Assembly (NCBI RefSeq): GCF_965232525.1
Contig: NZ_OZ246980.1
Span: forward strand, 3,782,001 to 3,846,000
Source: Bauldia sp965232525
Lineage (GTDB): Bacteria > Pseudomonadota > Alphaproteobacteria > Rhizobiales > Kaistiaceae
DNA length: 64,000 nucleotides
Direction: 5' to 3'
Shown here: piece after piece, positions 1 to 9,191 of the stretch
How positions within the stretch are numbered: the first letter of the stretch is position 1
Layout of the letters: every line of letters begins with the position of its first letter
Notes under the pieces: model-generated
The model's input: the letters and a program-made list of their open reading frames with translations, nothing else
What the model was told of the DNA's origin: nothing
The model's database searches: none
Made by a program: the position numbers and the translations under genes

Positions 1-95
1 GCGCGATTGTCGGCTTCGTCGCTGCCAAGGACGCCACCGAGGAGGGTCTGCTCGAAATGGCGTTCACCGAGTCGGACGCGGAGATCGCGGCGTGA
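1..95 (+). CDS. C-terminal end of a probable sugar ABC transporter ATP-binding protein (partial)
   Basis: Only the last 30 or so codons are present, ending in TGA at 93-95; the gene starts before the window. The visible end (…LLEMAFTESDAEIAA) carries no diagnostic motif. The assignment rests on position: its stop overlaps the GTG start of an RbsC-type permease by four bases (GTGA), and CUT2 sugar importers usually run ATPase then permease. An RbsA/XylG/MglA-like double-domain ATPase is the expected product. It would sit on the cytoplasmic face and energise the two permeases that follow. This is inference from context rather than from sequence. Confidence 0.55.
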   Translation, partial: AIVGFVAAKDATEEGLLEMAFTESDAEIAA

Positions 96-1066
96 GCGCC
101 GAGGTCGCCAGCGGCCGGGCAACAGGCGGGATCAACTACGCCCGGCTCTTCCGCGACCTCCTCCCCTATCTCGGGCTCCTCGCGCTGATCGTCTACTTCT
201 CGTTCGCCAGCGATTTCTTTCTGAACACCCGCAACTTCGAGCGCCTTGTCACCGACTCGGCCACGCTCATTCTCGTAGCGCTCGGCATGACGCTGGTCAT
301 CCTGATCGCCGAGATCGACCTGTCGGTGGGTGCCGTAGTAGCGCTTTTGTCGGTGATCCTCGCCCAGGCCATGGCGAACGGGATCGCCTGGCCCCTTGCC
401 GTCGCGCTGACGCTCGTCCTTGCTGTCGGCATCGGAACCCTCAACGGCGTCATTACGGTCATCGGTCAGATCCCGTCGTTCATCGTCACGCTGGGCATGC
501 TGGCAATCGCCACCGGCCTGGCGTTCATCTTCACCGGCGCGGTATCGGTGCCGATCCTCGACGAGGTGTTTCTCGACCTCTTCTATTCGGATGCGGTGCT
601 TGGAATTCCGGTCCCGCTGGTGATCGTTGCCATTGCGTTTCTGCTTTGTCTGGTAACGCTCAAGCGCACGGCATTTGGACGCGAGCTGTTCGCCATCGGC
701 GCCAATGCCGAGGCCGCCAGGCTTTCCGGCGTCGCGGTCAGGCGCAACAAGATCACTGTGTTCGCGATCATGGGTCTGTTGGTCGGGGTCGGCGCAGTTC
801 TCAGCGCCTCGCGCCTCGGTAGCGGCGCACCAGGAAGCAGCCCTTCCCTGACCCTCGATGCAATCGCCGCCGTCATCATCGGCGGTGCAAGCCTGTTCGG
901 CGGCAGGGCATCCATACTGCGCACGCTGCTCGGTGCACTGCTGATCGCCGTGCTCAACAACGGCATGGTCCTCCTCAACATCAACGTGGACGCCCAGTTC
1001 ATCGTCAAGGGTGTGATCATCCTGATCGCGGTCGTCCTCGAACGGATCGCCTCGGGTGGCCGTTGA
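92..1066 (+). CDS. CUT2-family sugar ABC transporter permease (RbsC/XylH type)
   Basis: Inner-membrane permease of 324 residues, normal for BPD_transp_2 (RbsC-like) proteins. Hydrophobic segments fill most of the length. The family signature lies around residues 200-230 (GANAEAARLSGV followed by KITVFAIMG), and a glycine-rich stretch near residue 265 (AAVIIGGASLFGG) is typical of the C-terminal part. The GTG start at 92 overlaps the preceding stop, which suggests coupled translation with the ATPase. A second permease follows at once, so the pair probably forms a heterodimeric channel. The sugar cannot be read from sequence; pentoses are plausible given the surrounding genes. Confidence 0.9.
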   Translation: MSAEVASGRATGGINYARLFRDLLPYLGLLALIVYFSFASDFFLNTRNFERLVTDSATLILVALGMTLVILIAEIDLSVGAVVALLSVILAQAMANGIAWPLAVALTLVLAVGIGTLNGVITVIGQIPSFIVTLGMLAIATGLAFIFTGAVSVPILDEVFLDLFYSDAVLGIPVPLVIVAIAFLLCLVTLKRTAFGRELFAIGANAEAARLSGVAVRRNKITVFAIMGLLVGVGAVLSASRLGSGAPGSSPSLTLDAIAAVIIGGASLFGGRASILRTLLGALLIAVLNNGMVLLNINVDAQFIVKGVIILIAVVLERIASGGR

Positions 1067-1067
1067 T

Positions 1068-2048
1068 ATGAGCACGACAACACCAGGACAGCCGACCGCG
1101 AAGCAGGCCCGACGCGCGCTGCTGGCTTCCTCCGGAATCTACATCGCCTTCGCTCTGATCGTGATCGCGCTGGCCATTCTCAGCCCGGCGTTCCGTACGC
1201 CCGAAAACTTGATCAATATCGGCCGGCAGATCGCGATCCTCGGCATTGCCTCGTTTGCGATGACCTTCGTCATCCTGCTCGGCGAGATCGACTTGAGCAT
1301 CGGCGCCGTCGCGTCCGCGGCGGGTGTGGTGACTGCGCTCGCGTTGGCGGGCGACTTTGGTTTCTGGGCTATTCCTGTTGCACTGGCGGTCGGTGCCGGT
1401 TTTGGCCTCCTCAACGGCCTGTTGACCGTTTACATCGCGGTTCCGTCGTTCATCGCCACATTGGTCAGTTTCTTCATTGCGCAGGGCTTGGCACTAACGC
1501 TCACCCGCGGCCAGACGATCATCTTCTCCGCCGATTGGTTCAGGGAGCTGTTCGCCACGGGCTCCGTATTCGGCCTGCGTGCCGCCTTCCTTTGGGTCGT
1601 CGTGATGTTCGTCGTGTTGTGGTGGCTGCTGGCGCGAACGCGTTTCGGCGCCCACGTTTACGCGGTCGGCGGAAGCCAGGACAGCGCCCGGATGCTCGGG
1701 CTTGCCGTCGACCGCATGAAGATCGCCGTGTTCACCATGGCGGGTGCTCTGATGGGGCTGGTGGGGATGATCCTCATCGCCCGGATCGGCAACGCCCGCG
1801 CCGACGGCGCCGTCGGGCTCGAGTTCGATGCCATTGCCGCCGTCGTGCTCGGCGGCACCGCGCTCGGTGGTGGGTACGGTTCGCTGTTGCGAACCCTGGT
1901 CGGTGTCATGCTCGTCGGGGTGATGAACAACGGCCTCGCCATTCTCAACGTCGACTTCAATACGCAGCAAGTGATTAAGGGCGCGCTCGTCATCGGGATT
2001 GTGTTGATCGATCGGTGGGCACGCGACGCAAGAAGGGACCGATCATGA
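1068..2048 (+). CDS. CUT2-family sugar ABC transporter permease, second subunit
   Basis: A second RbsC-type membrane protein of about 326 residues, paralogous to the gene before it. Both share the FVILLGEIDLSIGAV-type motif early in the chain and AAVVLGG(T/A) near the C-terminus. ATG at 1068 is used because it falls just after the preceding TGA (1064-1066); a GTG four codons earlier at 1056 is also in frame. The two permeases in tandem imply a heterodimer. The stop overlaps the ATG of the SMP-30 gene, so transport and the downstream lactonase appear to be co-translated. No periplasmic binding protein for this system is visible; it probably lies upstream of the window. Confidence 0.9.
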   Translation: MSTTTPGQPTAKQARRALLASSGIYIAFALIVIALAILSPAFRTPENLINIGRQIAILGIASFAMTFVILLGEIDLSIGAVASAAGVVTALALAGDFGFWAIPVALAVGAGFGLLNGLLTVYIAVPSFIATLVSFFIAQGLALTLTRGQTIIFSADWFRELFATGSVFGLRAAFLWVVVMFVVLWWLLARTRFGAHVYAVGGSQDSARMLGLAVDRMKIAVFTMAGALMGLVGMILIARIGNARADGAVGLEFDAIAAVVLGGTALGGGYGSLLRTLVGVMLVGVMNNGLAILNVDFNTQQVIKGALVIGIVLIDRWARDARRDRS

Positions 2049-2965
2049 GCCGACCGAAGAACCGCGAAAAAATGTCTGAGCGCGCTCCCGCGATGGGGAC
2101 CGTCGAGCGGCTGGCAAGCGGCCTGCTGTTCGTGGAAGGCCCCGCCTGGATTGCCGAACACGGCATGCTGCTCTTCACCGACATTCCCGCGAACGTCATC
2201 TACCGCTGGGACGATAGTGGTTTGGCCCGGTGGTGCGAAAACGCCCATTTCGCCATTGGCCTGTCGCGCGGCCGGCACGGACGTTTGCTCGCCTGCGAAC
2301 ACACGACGCGATCCCTCACCGCTTACGACATCAAGGATGACGGCTCGGTCGGAGACAGGACAATCCTCGCCAGTGGACTTGGTGATCGCGTGCTCAACTC
2401 GACCAACGACGTGATCTGCACCAGCGATGGGACCGTCCTGTTCACCGACCCGCCATTTGGCGTGCGGGCCGAGGAGGGCGAATTGCACGGATATCAGCAA
2501 GCGATGGAACTGCCGGGCTGTTACGTCTTCGCGGTCGGACCGACGGTGACATCGCCCCACGTCGTCATCGACGACATCTATCGACCGAACGGGCTCTGTC
2601 TCTCACCCGATGAGCGAACACTCTATGTCAGCGACTCGTCCGAACGTCATCACAAGGTTGTCGCCTACGATGTCGGCGCCGGCTGGGCGATGACGAACCC
2701 GCGCGATTTCGCGGTGATGCCCGTCGGCGTGCCGGACGGGATGCGGGTCGACGCCGACGGCAACCTCTGGGTCGGCGGCGGTGACGGGGTTTACATCTAC
2801 GCACCGGATGGTTCGCCGATGGGACACGTCGCTGTTCCCGAGATGGTGACAAATCTCGAGTTTGGCGGCGCCGACCTGCGCGATGTGTTCATCACCGCGG
2901 TGTCATCGCTTTATCGGGTTCGCGCGGCCACCCCGGGCGGACGCGCATCAGCCGTCCCCAGCTGA
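2045..2965 (+). CDS. SMP-30/gluconolactonase/LRE family protein
   Basis: About 306 residues, matching the six-bladed beta-propeller SMP-30 family, cytoplasmic metal-dependent lactonases that hydrolyse sugar-derived lactones. Family hallmarks visible are FVEGPAWI near the start, STNDVICTSDGTVLFTDPPFG in the middle, DDIYRPNGLCLSPDERTLYVSDS, and PDGMRVDADGNLWVG near the end, which include the acidic and Asn metal ligands. The ATG at 2045 overlaps the permease stop (ATGA) and has an AAGAAGG ribosome-binding site. Location in a sugar-import operon suggests it opens the aldonolactone made when the imported sugar is oxidised. The exact lactone is unknown. Confidence 0.88.
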   Translation: MSRPKNREKMSERAPAMGTVERLASGLLFVEGPAWIAEHGMLLFTDIPANVIYRWDDSGLARWCENAHFAIGLSRGRHGRLLACEHTTRSLTAYDIKDDGSVGDRTILASGLGDRVLNSTNDVICTSDGTVLFTDPPFGVRAEEGELHGYQQAMELPGCYVFAVGPTVTSPHVVIDDIYRPNGLCLSPDERTLYVSDSSERHHKVVAYDVGAGWAMTNPRDFAVMPVGVPDGMRVDADGNLWVGGGDGVYIYAPDGSPMGHVAVPEMVTNLEFGGADLRDVFITAVSSLYRVRAATPGGRASAVPS

Positions 2966-2973
2966 CCGTGCGC

Positions 2974-4056
2974 TCACGAGCGCAGCGAGCGACCGGTCTG
3001 CGGATCGAACAGATGGACCAGATGCGGCGCAATGCGGAAACCGATCCTGTCACCGGCGCGAACACGGCTCGTCCCGTCGGCAACCGCAATTAATTCCGGA
3101 TCGTCATCCGAGAACAAGTAGGTCGCCGAACCCGTCGCCTCGACGGCGCTGATGGTCATCACCGCCGTGTCGTCGGTCGCAGGGCTCTCCATCTCGATAT
3201 GTTCGGGTCGTAGGCCGGCGGTTACGGAGCTCCCCGACCGTAACTCCACGTCGATAGTGAGAACCGGCCGGCCCGCCAGGTCCAGAGCGATGTGCTTTCC
3301 ATCCTCGGCAACGACGCCAGAGACAAAATTCATCGCAGGCGACCCAATGAACCCGCCGACGAACTGACTGTCCGGCCGTTCGTAAAGGTTCAGTGGCGCG
3401 CCCTGCTGTTCGATCACACCGGCGCGCATGACAACGACATGATCGGCCATGGTCATCGCCTCGATCTGGTCGTGCGTCACATAGACCGATGTGGATCCGA
3501 TGCGGTCATGCAGCGCCCGGATCTCTTTCCGCATGCGCACCCGTAGCGACGCATCGAGATTCGAAAGCGGCTCGTCGAACAGAAACGCCTTGGGCTCGCG
3601 GATGATCGCCCGCCCCATCGCGACCCGCTGGCGCTGGCCGCCAGAAAGCTCCTTGGGGCGCCGGTCCAGCAGGCTCTCCAAGCCGATGACCTTCGCCACT
3701 TCATCCGCCTTCACGTGGCGCTCGGCTTTCGGCACGCCTTTCAGCCGCAGCGCATAGGTGAGGTTGTCGCGCACGTTCATGTGCGGATAGAGCGCGTAGG
3801 ACTGGAACACCATCGCCAGATCGCGCTTACGTGGCGGCACACGATTGACGGTTTCCCCGGCGATCCTCAGCGTCCCGGCACTGATCCGTTCGAGACCGGC
3901 GATCGAGCGCAGCAACGTCGACTTGCCGCAACCGGATGGCCCAACGAGAGTGACGAACTGCCCTTTTGGAATCGTCAGGTTGATGTTGGCCAGAGCCTGA
4001 AAGCTCCCATAGTGCTTGTCGACATTCACGAGCTCGATCTGCGGGGTACCGGTCAT
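2974..4056 (-). CDS. CUT1 sugar ABC transporter ATP-binding protein (UgpC/MsmK type)
   Basis: A 360-residue ATPase with all nucleotide-binding motifs: Walker A GPSGCGKST near residue 38, signature LSGGQRQRVAMGRA near 135, Walker B AFLFDEPLSNLD near 157, and the switch histidine in VYVTHDQIEAM near 192. The C-terminal third is a TOBE/MalK-like regulatory domain (GLRPEHIEM). It would energise the two MalF/MalG-type permeases encoded just upstream, whose last gene overlaps it by four bases. It is the last gene of the 10281-2974 operon and converges with the SMP-30 gene, leaving only eight bases between the two stop codons. UgpC-like ATPases often serve several CUT1 importers. Confidence 0.93.
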   Translation of the reverse strand: MTGTPQIELVNVDKHYGSFQALANINLTIPKGQFVTLVGPSGCGKSTLLRSIAGLERISAGTLRIAGETVNRVPPRKRDLAMVFQSYALYPHMNVRDNLTYALRLKGVPKAERHVKADEVAKVIGLESLLDRRPKELSGGQRQRVAMGRAIIREPKAFLFDEPLSNLDASLRVRMRKEIRALHDRIGSTSVYVTHDQIEAMTMADHVVVMRAGVIEQQGAPLNLYERPDSQFVGGFIGSPAMNFVSGVVAEDGKHIALDLAGRPVLTIDVELRSGSSVTAGLRPEHIEMESPATDDTAVMTISAVEATGSATYLFSDDDPELIAVADGTSRVRAGDRIGFRIAPHLVHLFDPQTGRSLRS

Positions 4057-4880
4057 TTGAGCGCTCCCGCGGTCAACCCGCTGACGATGTTGCGTTGGAG
4101 AATCACAAACACCGCCAGGATCGGCGTCACATAAGTCGCTGCGAAGGCCATGATCGCATTCCAGGTCACCACGTTGGGCTGAAGGTAGTTGGTCATGCCG
4201 ATCGATGCCGGCTGCAGGCGGTTATCGGCAATCAACGAGGTCGAATAGACGTACTCGCCGAAGCCCTGCATGAAGATCAGCAGCGCCACGACGAGAACGC
4301 CGTTTCGCGCCAGCGGCAGGACGATCATGAACAGCGCACCAGCGCGGGAGTTGCCGTCGACGAGCGCGGCTTCCTCGAGTTCGCGCGGGACGGTCATGAA
4401 GGCCGCACGGCAGAGGATGACGAAGAACGGCATGGTTTTCGCCGAAATCGCCAGGATGGTCGCGATGCGCGGGTATTCCAGCAGACCGATAGTCGAGAAC
4501 GCCACGAAAATCGGCGTGACCATCAGGCTCGGCGGCAACACCTGCAACATCAGCACCAGGAACAGGACGACGTCCATCCAGACACTGCGGTAACGCGCCA
4601 GGACGTAGGCTGCGCCGGTACCCATGACACCGGTCACCAACGTCACCCCGGTCGCGATGAACACGCTGTTCCACAGGTAGCGCGGAATGTCGCTCTCGGC
4701 CCAGATCTCGGCGTAGGTTTGCCATTGGGGCGAACCGGGGAGGAACTCCGGCGGCACGGCGAAGATCGACGTGTTCGTCTTCAGGCTGGTGACGTACATC
4801 CAGTAGAGTGGGAAAAGATAGATCGCCGCGAGCACAAACGCGACGGCGAGCAGGATCAGGTTCTTGGTCCGCTCGCTCAC
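4053..4880 (-). CDS. CUT1 carbohydrate ABC transporter permease (MalG type)
   Basis: Six-helix inner-membrane permease of about 275 residues. The GTG start at 4880 was chosen because it overlaps the stop of the preceding permease (GTGA) and gives a normal MalG-type N-terminus with a first membrane helix (LILLAVAFVLAAIYLFPLYWMY); the frame stays open about 41 codons further upstream, but that part lies inside the neighbour. The EAA loop that contacts the ATPase is seen as PRELEEAALVDGNSRAGALF, followed by LPLARNG. The stop overlaps the ATPase start. It pairs with the MalF-type subunit to move an oligosaccharide or monosaccharide delivered by the binding protein encoded upstream. Confidence 0.92.
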   Translation of the reverse strand: MSERTKNLILLAVAFVLAAIYLFPLYWMYVTSLKTNTSIFAVPPEFLPGSPQWQTYAEIWAESDIPRYLWNSVFIATGVTLVTGVMGTGAAYVLARYRSVWMDVVLFLVLMLQVLPPSLMVTPIFVAFSTIGLLEYPRIATILAISAKTMPFFVILCRAAFMTVPRELEEAALVDGNSRAGALFMIVLPLARNGVLVVALLIFMQGFGEYVYSTSLIADNRLQPASIGMTNYLQPNVVTWNAIMAFAATYVTPILAVFVILQRNIVSGLTAGALK

Positions 4881-5809
4881 AATCGCGTCTCCCCGCGGGT
4901 CGAGCGGACATAAATCAGCGAAACCCCGAGCACCACGACGATCATGATCACCGAGATGACCGCTCCGCGTCCGAAATCGAACTCGCGGAAGCTCAATTCC
5001 CACGACCAGTACTGAGCGACTGTCGACGATCCAGCCGGCCCACCGGTGGTGATTGCGGCGAACAGATCGAACTGTTGCAGGGTGAATACGATGCCGAGGG
5101 CGAGGACCGCGCCGATGGTCGAGCGCATCATCGGCAACGTAATCGTCCAGAAGCGCTGGAAGACGTTGGCCCCGTCGAGCTCGGCGGCTTCATACAGATC
5201 GTCGGGAATACCCGCGAGGCCGACCGCCAACAGGATCATGTTGAACGGCATGCCGTACCAGATGTTGGCGAGGATGACCGCGATGAGCGAATAGTCCACG
5301 TCCGAGCGCCAGAAGATCGGCTCGTCGATGAAACCCAGGCCCAGGAGAACGTAGTTGATAACCCCGAAGTCGCCGGACAACAGCCAGTTCCACAACACCC
5401 CGACCACCAGGCCCGGCATAACCCAGGCGGCCAGAAACAGACCGCGAAACCAGGTGGCGCCGGGAAAGCGCTGATTGAAGAAGAGCGCGAAGGCAAAGCC
5501 GATCACGAACTGGAAGAAGACCGACGCCGCGGTGAAGACGATGGTGTTGACGAGCACCGTCCAGGCTAGCGGGTCGGCGATGATGCTCGCGTAGTTCTCC
5601 CAACCGACGCCGAGATGAAACAGGCTTCCCAGGCTGAACATGTCGACCTGCTGGAAGCTGATGATGATGTTGTAGAGGAGCGGCAGCCCGGCAAACGCCA
5701 ACAGATAGCCAAGGGCCAGCAGGATCAACAGCGTGTCGAAGCCGATCCCGTCCCGAAACGATGTGAGGAGCCGTCCCATCGACCTGCGTGACCTGATGGT
5801 CCGGCCCAC
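4877..5809 (-). CDS. CUT1 sugar ABC transporter permease (MalF/UgpA type)
   Basis: A 310-residue permease with a short cytoplasmic N-terminus, first helix at about residues 25-48 (LLILLALGYLLAFAGLPLLYNII) and a typical EAA loop (GIPDDLYEAAELDGANVFQRFWTITLPMM). The length suits UgpA-type subunits, which lack the extra N-terminal helices of MalF. ATG at 5809 is the longest start; an in-frame ATG ten codons later is possible. It lies between the solute-binding protein and the MalG-type permease and is coupled to the latter by a GTGA overlap. Together they form the membrane channel of a CUT1 importer, likely for the substrate of the alpha-xylosidase encoded in the same operon. Confidence 0.92.
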   Translation of the reverse strand: MGRTIRSRRSMGRLLTSFRDGIGFDTLLILLALGYLLAFAGLPLLYNIIISFQQVDMFSLGSLFHLGVGWENYASIIADPLAWTVLVNTIVFTAASVFFQFVIGFAFALFFNQRFPGATWFRGLFLAAWVMPGLVVGVLWNWLLSGDFGVINYVLLGLGFIDEPIFWRSDVDYSLIAVILANIWYGMPFNMILLAVGLAGIPDDLYEAAELDGANVFQRFWTITLPMMRSTIGAVLALGIVFTLQQFDLFAAITTGGPAGSSTVAQYWSWELSFREFDFGRGAVISVIMIVVVLGVSLIYVRSTRGETRL

Positions 5810-5838
5810 GCATGCGGGCCGGACTCATTGCCTGAGTA

Positions 5839-7047
5839 TCAGTTCAGGACACGATCGATCACCGCTTGCGCATCGTCCAGTGCTTGCTGCGATGTCTTCT
5901 GACCCGTCACCGCGGACTGGATGGCGTCCTGAATCGCCGTCGAGATGCGTGGCCAGTCCGGATGCGGCCCACGGTTCTCGGCATACTGGAGCTGCTCGAC
6001 GAAGATCGGGGTCGCCGCGTCGATCTTGGCGTTGCCCGTCGCGGCGGGTGCGACATCCTTGCGGGAAGGCATCCGGGTGAACTCCGGCCACAGCCGCTCC
6101 GCCTGGCTGTCGACATATTCGAGGAACTGGAACGCGGCATCCGGGTTCTCCGAATTGTCGAAGATCGCGATGTTGAAATCGCCGAGTGCCGAGGCGCGCT
6201 CGGCACCTGCCTCCGGCACCGGCAGCAGCGCGACGCCCCAATCGAAGTCCGCGTCCTCCGCCATGCGCTTCAGTTCCCACGGACCGGAAATCGCCATCGC
6301 GGCGTTGCCGCCGTTGAACGTACCGGTCGAGTCCCACTGGCCGCGGGTCAGCGTGTCAGGACTGGTCAGGCCCTCGTCGAACAGACGCTTCCAGAAGTCG
6401 AGCGCCGTCGCAGCACCCTCCCCGTTGACCTTCTCGAACGAACCACCGGTCATCTGGAGCCAGGGCAGGAACTGGAATGTCCCCTCCTCCGACGCCTTCG
6501 CGGAGAAGGCGATGCCGTAAACATCGTTATCGGGATCGTTGAGGGCGGCCGCCGCCTCGTAGAGCTCCTCCCAGGTCGTCGGCGGATTATCCGGATCGAG
6601 CCCCTTCGCGCGGAACATATCCTTGTTGTAGTAGAGCGCGATCGTATTGGACGCCCTCGGAATGCCATAGACCCCACCGTCCCAGGTGAGACTCGAACGG
6701 GGCCCATCGAAGTAGTTGTCCATGTCGATCTGATCCGACGCCTCGACCCGCGAGGTCAGATCGAGGAACGCGCCGCGCGATGCAAACGCCGCGTGGTCGG
6801 GATTGTCGATCGACATCAGGTCCGGATTGGTCTGTGTCGCAAAGGCGCGCAGTGTCTCGGCGACCAGATCGTCGAACCGCACTTCGCGCACCTCGATGGT
6901 AATGCCGTTATCCATCTCGCTGAATTCATTGGCGAACACACCTTCCGGCGCGTTGGACGATTCTGTCCACATGGTCAGCGTCGTCGCCTGTGCCGACGCT
7001 GCCGCGAGGCAGCCGACGCCAAGGGCCATCGCAAAGAGTCTGTTCAT
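5839..7047 (-). CDS. Extracellular sugar-binding protein of a CUT1 ABC transporter
   Basis: A 402-residue family-1 solute-binding protein. The first 20 or so residues form a Sec signal peptide (MNRLFAMALGVGCLAAASAQA), and the mature start TLTMWTESSNAPEG is typical of MalE/UgpB-like lipid-free binding proteins. Internal landmarks include YGIPRASNTIALYYNKDMF, PPTTWEELYEAAAAL and NGGNAAMAISGPWEL. The ATG at 7047 has a clear GGGAGAAGG ribosome-binding site. It captures sugar in the periplasm and passes it to the two permeases encoded immediately downstream. The gene for the GH31 enzyme lies 47 bases upstream, which suggests the ligand is an alpha-xyloside or a related oligosaccharide, though this cannot be proven from sequence. 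Confidence 0.93.
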   Translation of the reverse strand: MNRLFAMALGVGCLAAASAQATTLTMWTESSNAPEGVFANEFSEMDNGITIEVREVRFDDLVAETLRAFATQTNPDLMSIDNPDHAAFASRGAFLDLTSRVEASDQIDMDNYFDGPRSSLTWDGGVYGIPRASNTIALYYNKDMFRAKGLDPDNPPTTWEELYEAAAALNDPDNDVYGIAFSAKASEEGTFQFLPWLQMTGGSFEKVNGEGAATALDFWKRLFDEGLTSPDTLTRGQWDSTGTFNGGNAAMAISGPWELKRMAEDADFDWGVALLPVPEAGAERASALGDFNIAIFDNSENPDAAFQFLEYVDSQAERLWPEFTRMPSRKDVAPAATGNAKIDAATPIFVEQLQYAENRGPHPDWPRISTAIQDAIQSAVTGQKTSQQALDDAQAVIDRVLN

Positions 7048-7094
7048 GTCCTTCTCCCTGTTGTCATCATCGCTCTAGGAGCGGGTTTGCACAT

Positions 7095-9191
7095 TCAACG
7101 CCCCAGTCCCGGGAAGGCCTCGCCGAAATCGAAACAGGTGCCGGCGCGAACGAAGACCGGGCACCGCCCGGGCGGGCAGTCCACCGTTGCCGACCGGCCG
7201 CCTTGGAACGGTTCACCGGTCCACGCATGCAGCCAGTCGGACGCTCCGGGTAAAGCAACCGTCATGCGCTCGGTCCCCGGTTCGGTTACCGGCGCGACGA
7301 GCAGATCGGGCCCGAGCATGTAAGTCATCGGCTCGCCGCGTTGCGCGAGCTCGTCCGGAAAGTGGTAGTGCACGGGCGCCATGACCGGATCACCGGTGGC
7401 CGCATAATTCGCGAAGCAGTCTTTCAGATACGGGCGCAATGCCTCTCGCACACGCAGCAGTTCGATGAGGATCGCTTCGACGTCCGCGCCGAACGACCAG
7501 ACTTCATTCGGTCCGCCGGTATTGGTGAAGATGTTGAAGGTGTCCTGTCCATAGGTGACCGGTTCGCCCTCGGCCGGCGGCGGAACATCTTCGGGAACGC
7601 GGAAGCCGTGGAGCCGGCAGATCGGCGAAAAGACACCAAACTCAAACCAGCGAACCAGGAGCTCGTGGAAAGCCGGCGAGTGGACGTGGCCTTCGTAGAA
7701 GCCGCCGATGTCCGTCGTCCACCAGCCGAGGCCGGCCATGCCGGCGTGCAGGCCGGCCGGTATCTGGGCGCGGAACCACTCCCAGTTCGACCAGACATCA
7801 CCCGACCAAAGGATCACCCCATGTCTTTGCGATCCTGCCCAGGCGGAGCGGCACAAGAGCACGCCGTCGCCGCCAACCTCGTCGAGACCTTGCCGGTAGC
7901 GTTGCTCATGAAGGAGCGGATAGGCGCACAATATCTCGGCGCCATTTCCCATCGCCGTGCGCACGTTCTCCGGATGCGCGGGGCGCATCTCGGGCTCGCA
8001 CGCATCGAGCCAGAAGTGCCGGAAACCATGGTCGACGTAGTTGCGCTTGACGATCTCCCAGTGAAAATCGCGCGCTTCGGCATTGAACGCGTCGTAGTAG
8101 GTGAAGAAACCCGGTCCGAAGGGATCCTTGTCCGGAAAGGCGATGACGACCGGCAGACCGCGTTCGGCCGTCAGTAACAGCCCGCGCTCGGTCATCGTCT
8201 TGTAGTGCTCCGATGAGGCCGAGACCGTCGGCCAGATCGAGACCATCGCCTCAACGCCCATCGACCGCAGCTCGTCGATCAACGCACCGGGATCGGGCCA
8301 GTCGGCGGGGTCGAACTTCCACTCGCCCTGGCGCGTCCAATGGAAGAAGTCGATGACGATGCAGGAGAGCGGCAGTCCACGCTGCTTGTATTCGCGCGCC
8401 ACCGACAGCAGCTCGTCCTGTGTGCGATAGCGCAGCTTGCATTGCCAGAAACCGAGCGCCCAATCGGGGATGTCCGGCGAATGCCCGGTCGCATCGTGAT
8501 AAGCGCGCACGATGTCGCGCGGCGAGTCGCCAGCTACGATCCAGTAGTCGAGACCGTTCGTCGAGTCGGCCGTCCACCGCGTGATGTTGGCAGCGAAATC
8601 GACACGACCGGTCGCAGGGTTGTTCCACAGCAGTCCATAGCCACGCGACGAGACGACAAACGGGATCACGGCGTGGGCGTTCTGCTGCAGGAGGTTCGTC
8701 GAGGTCCCTTTCAGGTCCATTCGCCCGTGCTGCGGCTGGCCGAGCCCCTCGAGCCGCTCACCGTCATAGGCCTTGAAGTGCGCCTCAAGCTTCCATGAGT
8801 CCGACGCCAGCGCCTTGAAGTTTCGCGTCTTAGGGCCGGCGAAATGAGGCCGAGTCTCCGCCAGCAACTCTTCGCCGGTTTCCGCGTCGGTAAAGCAGAT
8901 CACCACCTCACGCTTCACGTCGGCGCCATAGCGATCGACAATCACAAGTTCGGCACGAAGACGGTCGCACGTAAGCGATGCCGACCCCGATCCAATATCG
9001 ACGCGCGATTCCTGGTCCGCCTCAGGCGACAGCAATGCGCTGACATGCGGCTCGACGATCTCGTGGCCGGGGCGCGCTCGTACCCTGATGGCGTTTGTCC
9101 CCCAGGGTTCCAGCCGGAGGGCTTCGCCGCCGAAGTGGCAAACCAGGGCGCCGTCGTCTTCGGCGAAAGGGGTTGGCGACGGTGTGGTCAT
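7095..9191 (-). CDS. Glycoside hydrolase family 31, alpha-xylosidase-like
   Basis: A 698-residue cytoplasmic GH31 enzyme without a signal peptide. The order is N-terminal beta-sandwich (residues 1-235), (beta/alpha)8 barrel (about 240-560), then C-terminal beta domains. The catalytic nucleophile is Asp396 in WLDACEPE and the acid/base is Asp465 in LWSGDVWS. GFWQCKLRY at 247-255 is the barrel entry seen in YicI-like alpha-xylosidases. The family hydrolyses terminal alpha-xylosyl or alpha-glucosyl residues with retention. The importer genes in the same operon and the xylAB genes elsewhere in the window favour an alpha-xylosidase acting on xyloglucan fragments such as isoprimeverose; alpha-glucosidase activity is the alternative. 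Its ATG overlaps the SDR stop. Confidence 0.9.
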   Translation of the reverse strand: MTTPSPTPFAEDDGALVCHFGGEALRLEPWGTNAIRVRARPGHEIVEPHVSALLSPEADQESRVDIGSGSASLTCDRLRAELVIVDRYGADVKREVVICFTDAETGEELLAETRPHFAGPKTRNFKALASDSWKLEAHFKAYDGERLEGLGQPQHGRMDLKGTSTNLLQQNAHAVIPFVVSSRGYGLLWNNPATGRVDFAANITRWTADSTNGLDYWIVAGDSPRDIVRAYHDATGHSPDIPDWALGFWQCKLRYRTQDELLSVAREYKQRGLPLSCIVIDFFHWTRQGEWKFDPADWPDPGALIDELRSMGVEAMVSIWPTVSASSEHYKTMTERGLLLTAERGLPVVIAFPDKDPFGPGFFTYYDAFNAEARDFHWEIVKRNYVDHGFRHFWLDACEPEMRPAHPENVRTAMGNGAEILCAYPLLHEQRYRQGLDEVGGDGVLLCRSAWAGSQRHGVILWSGDVWSNWEWFRAQIPAGLHAGMAGLGWWTTDIGGFYEGHVHSPAFHELLVRWFEFGVFSPICRLHGFRVPEDVPPPAEGEPVTYGQDTFNIFTNTGGPNEVWSFGADVEAILIELLRVREALRPYLKDCFANYAATGDPVMAPVHYHFPDELAQRGEPMTYMLGPDLLVAPVTEPGTERMTVALPGASDWLHAWTGEPFQGGRSATVDCPPGRCPVFVRAGTCFDFGEAFPGLGR

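Noticed and set aside
2969..2984. Terminator between the convergent SMP-30 and ABC ATPase genes
   Set aside because: TGCGCTC-AC-GAGCGCA is a perfect dyad, but the loop is tiny, no T-tract follows on either strand, and it overlaps the ATPase stop codon, so it is not called as a terminator.
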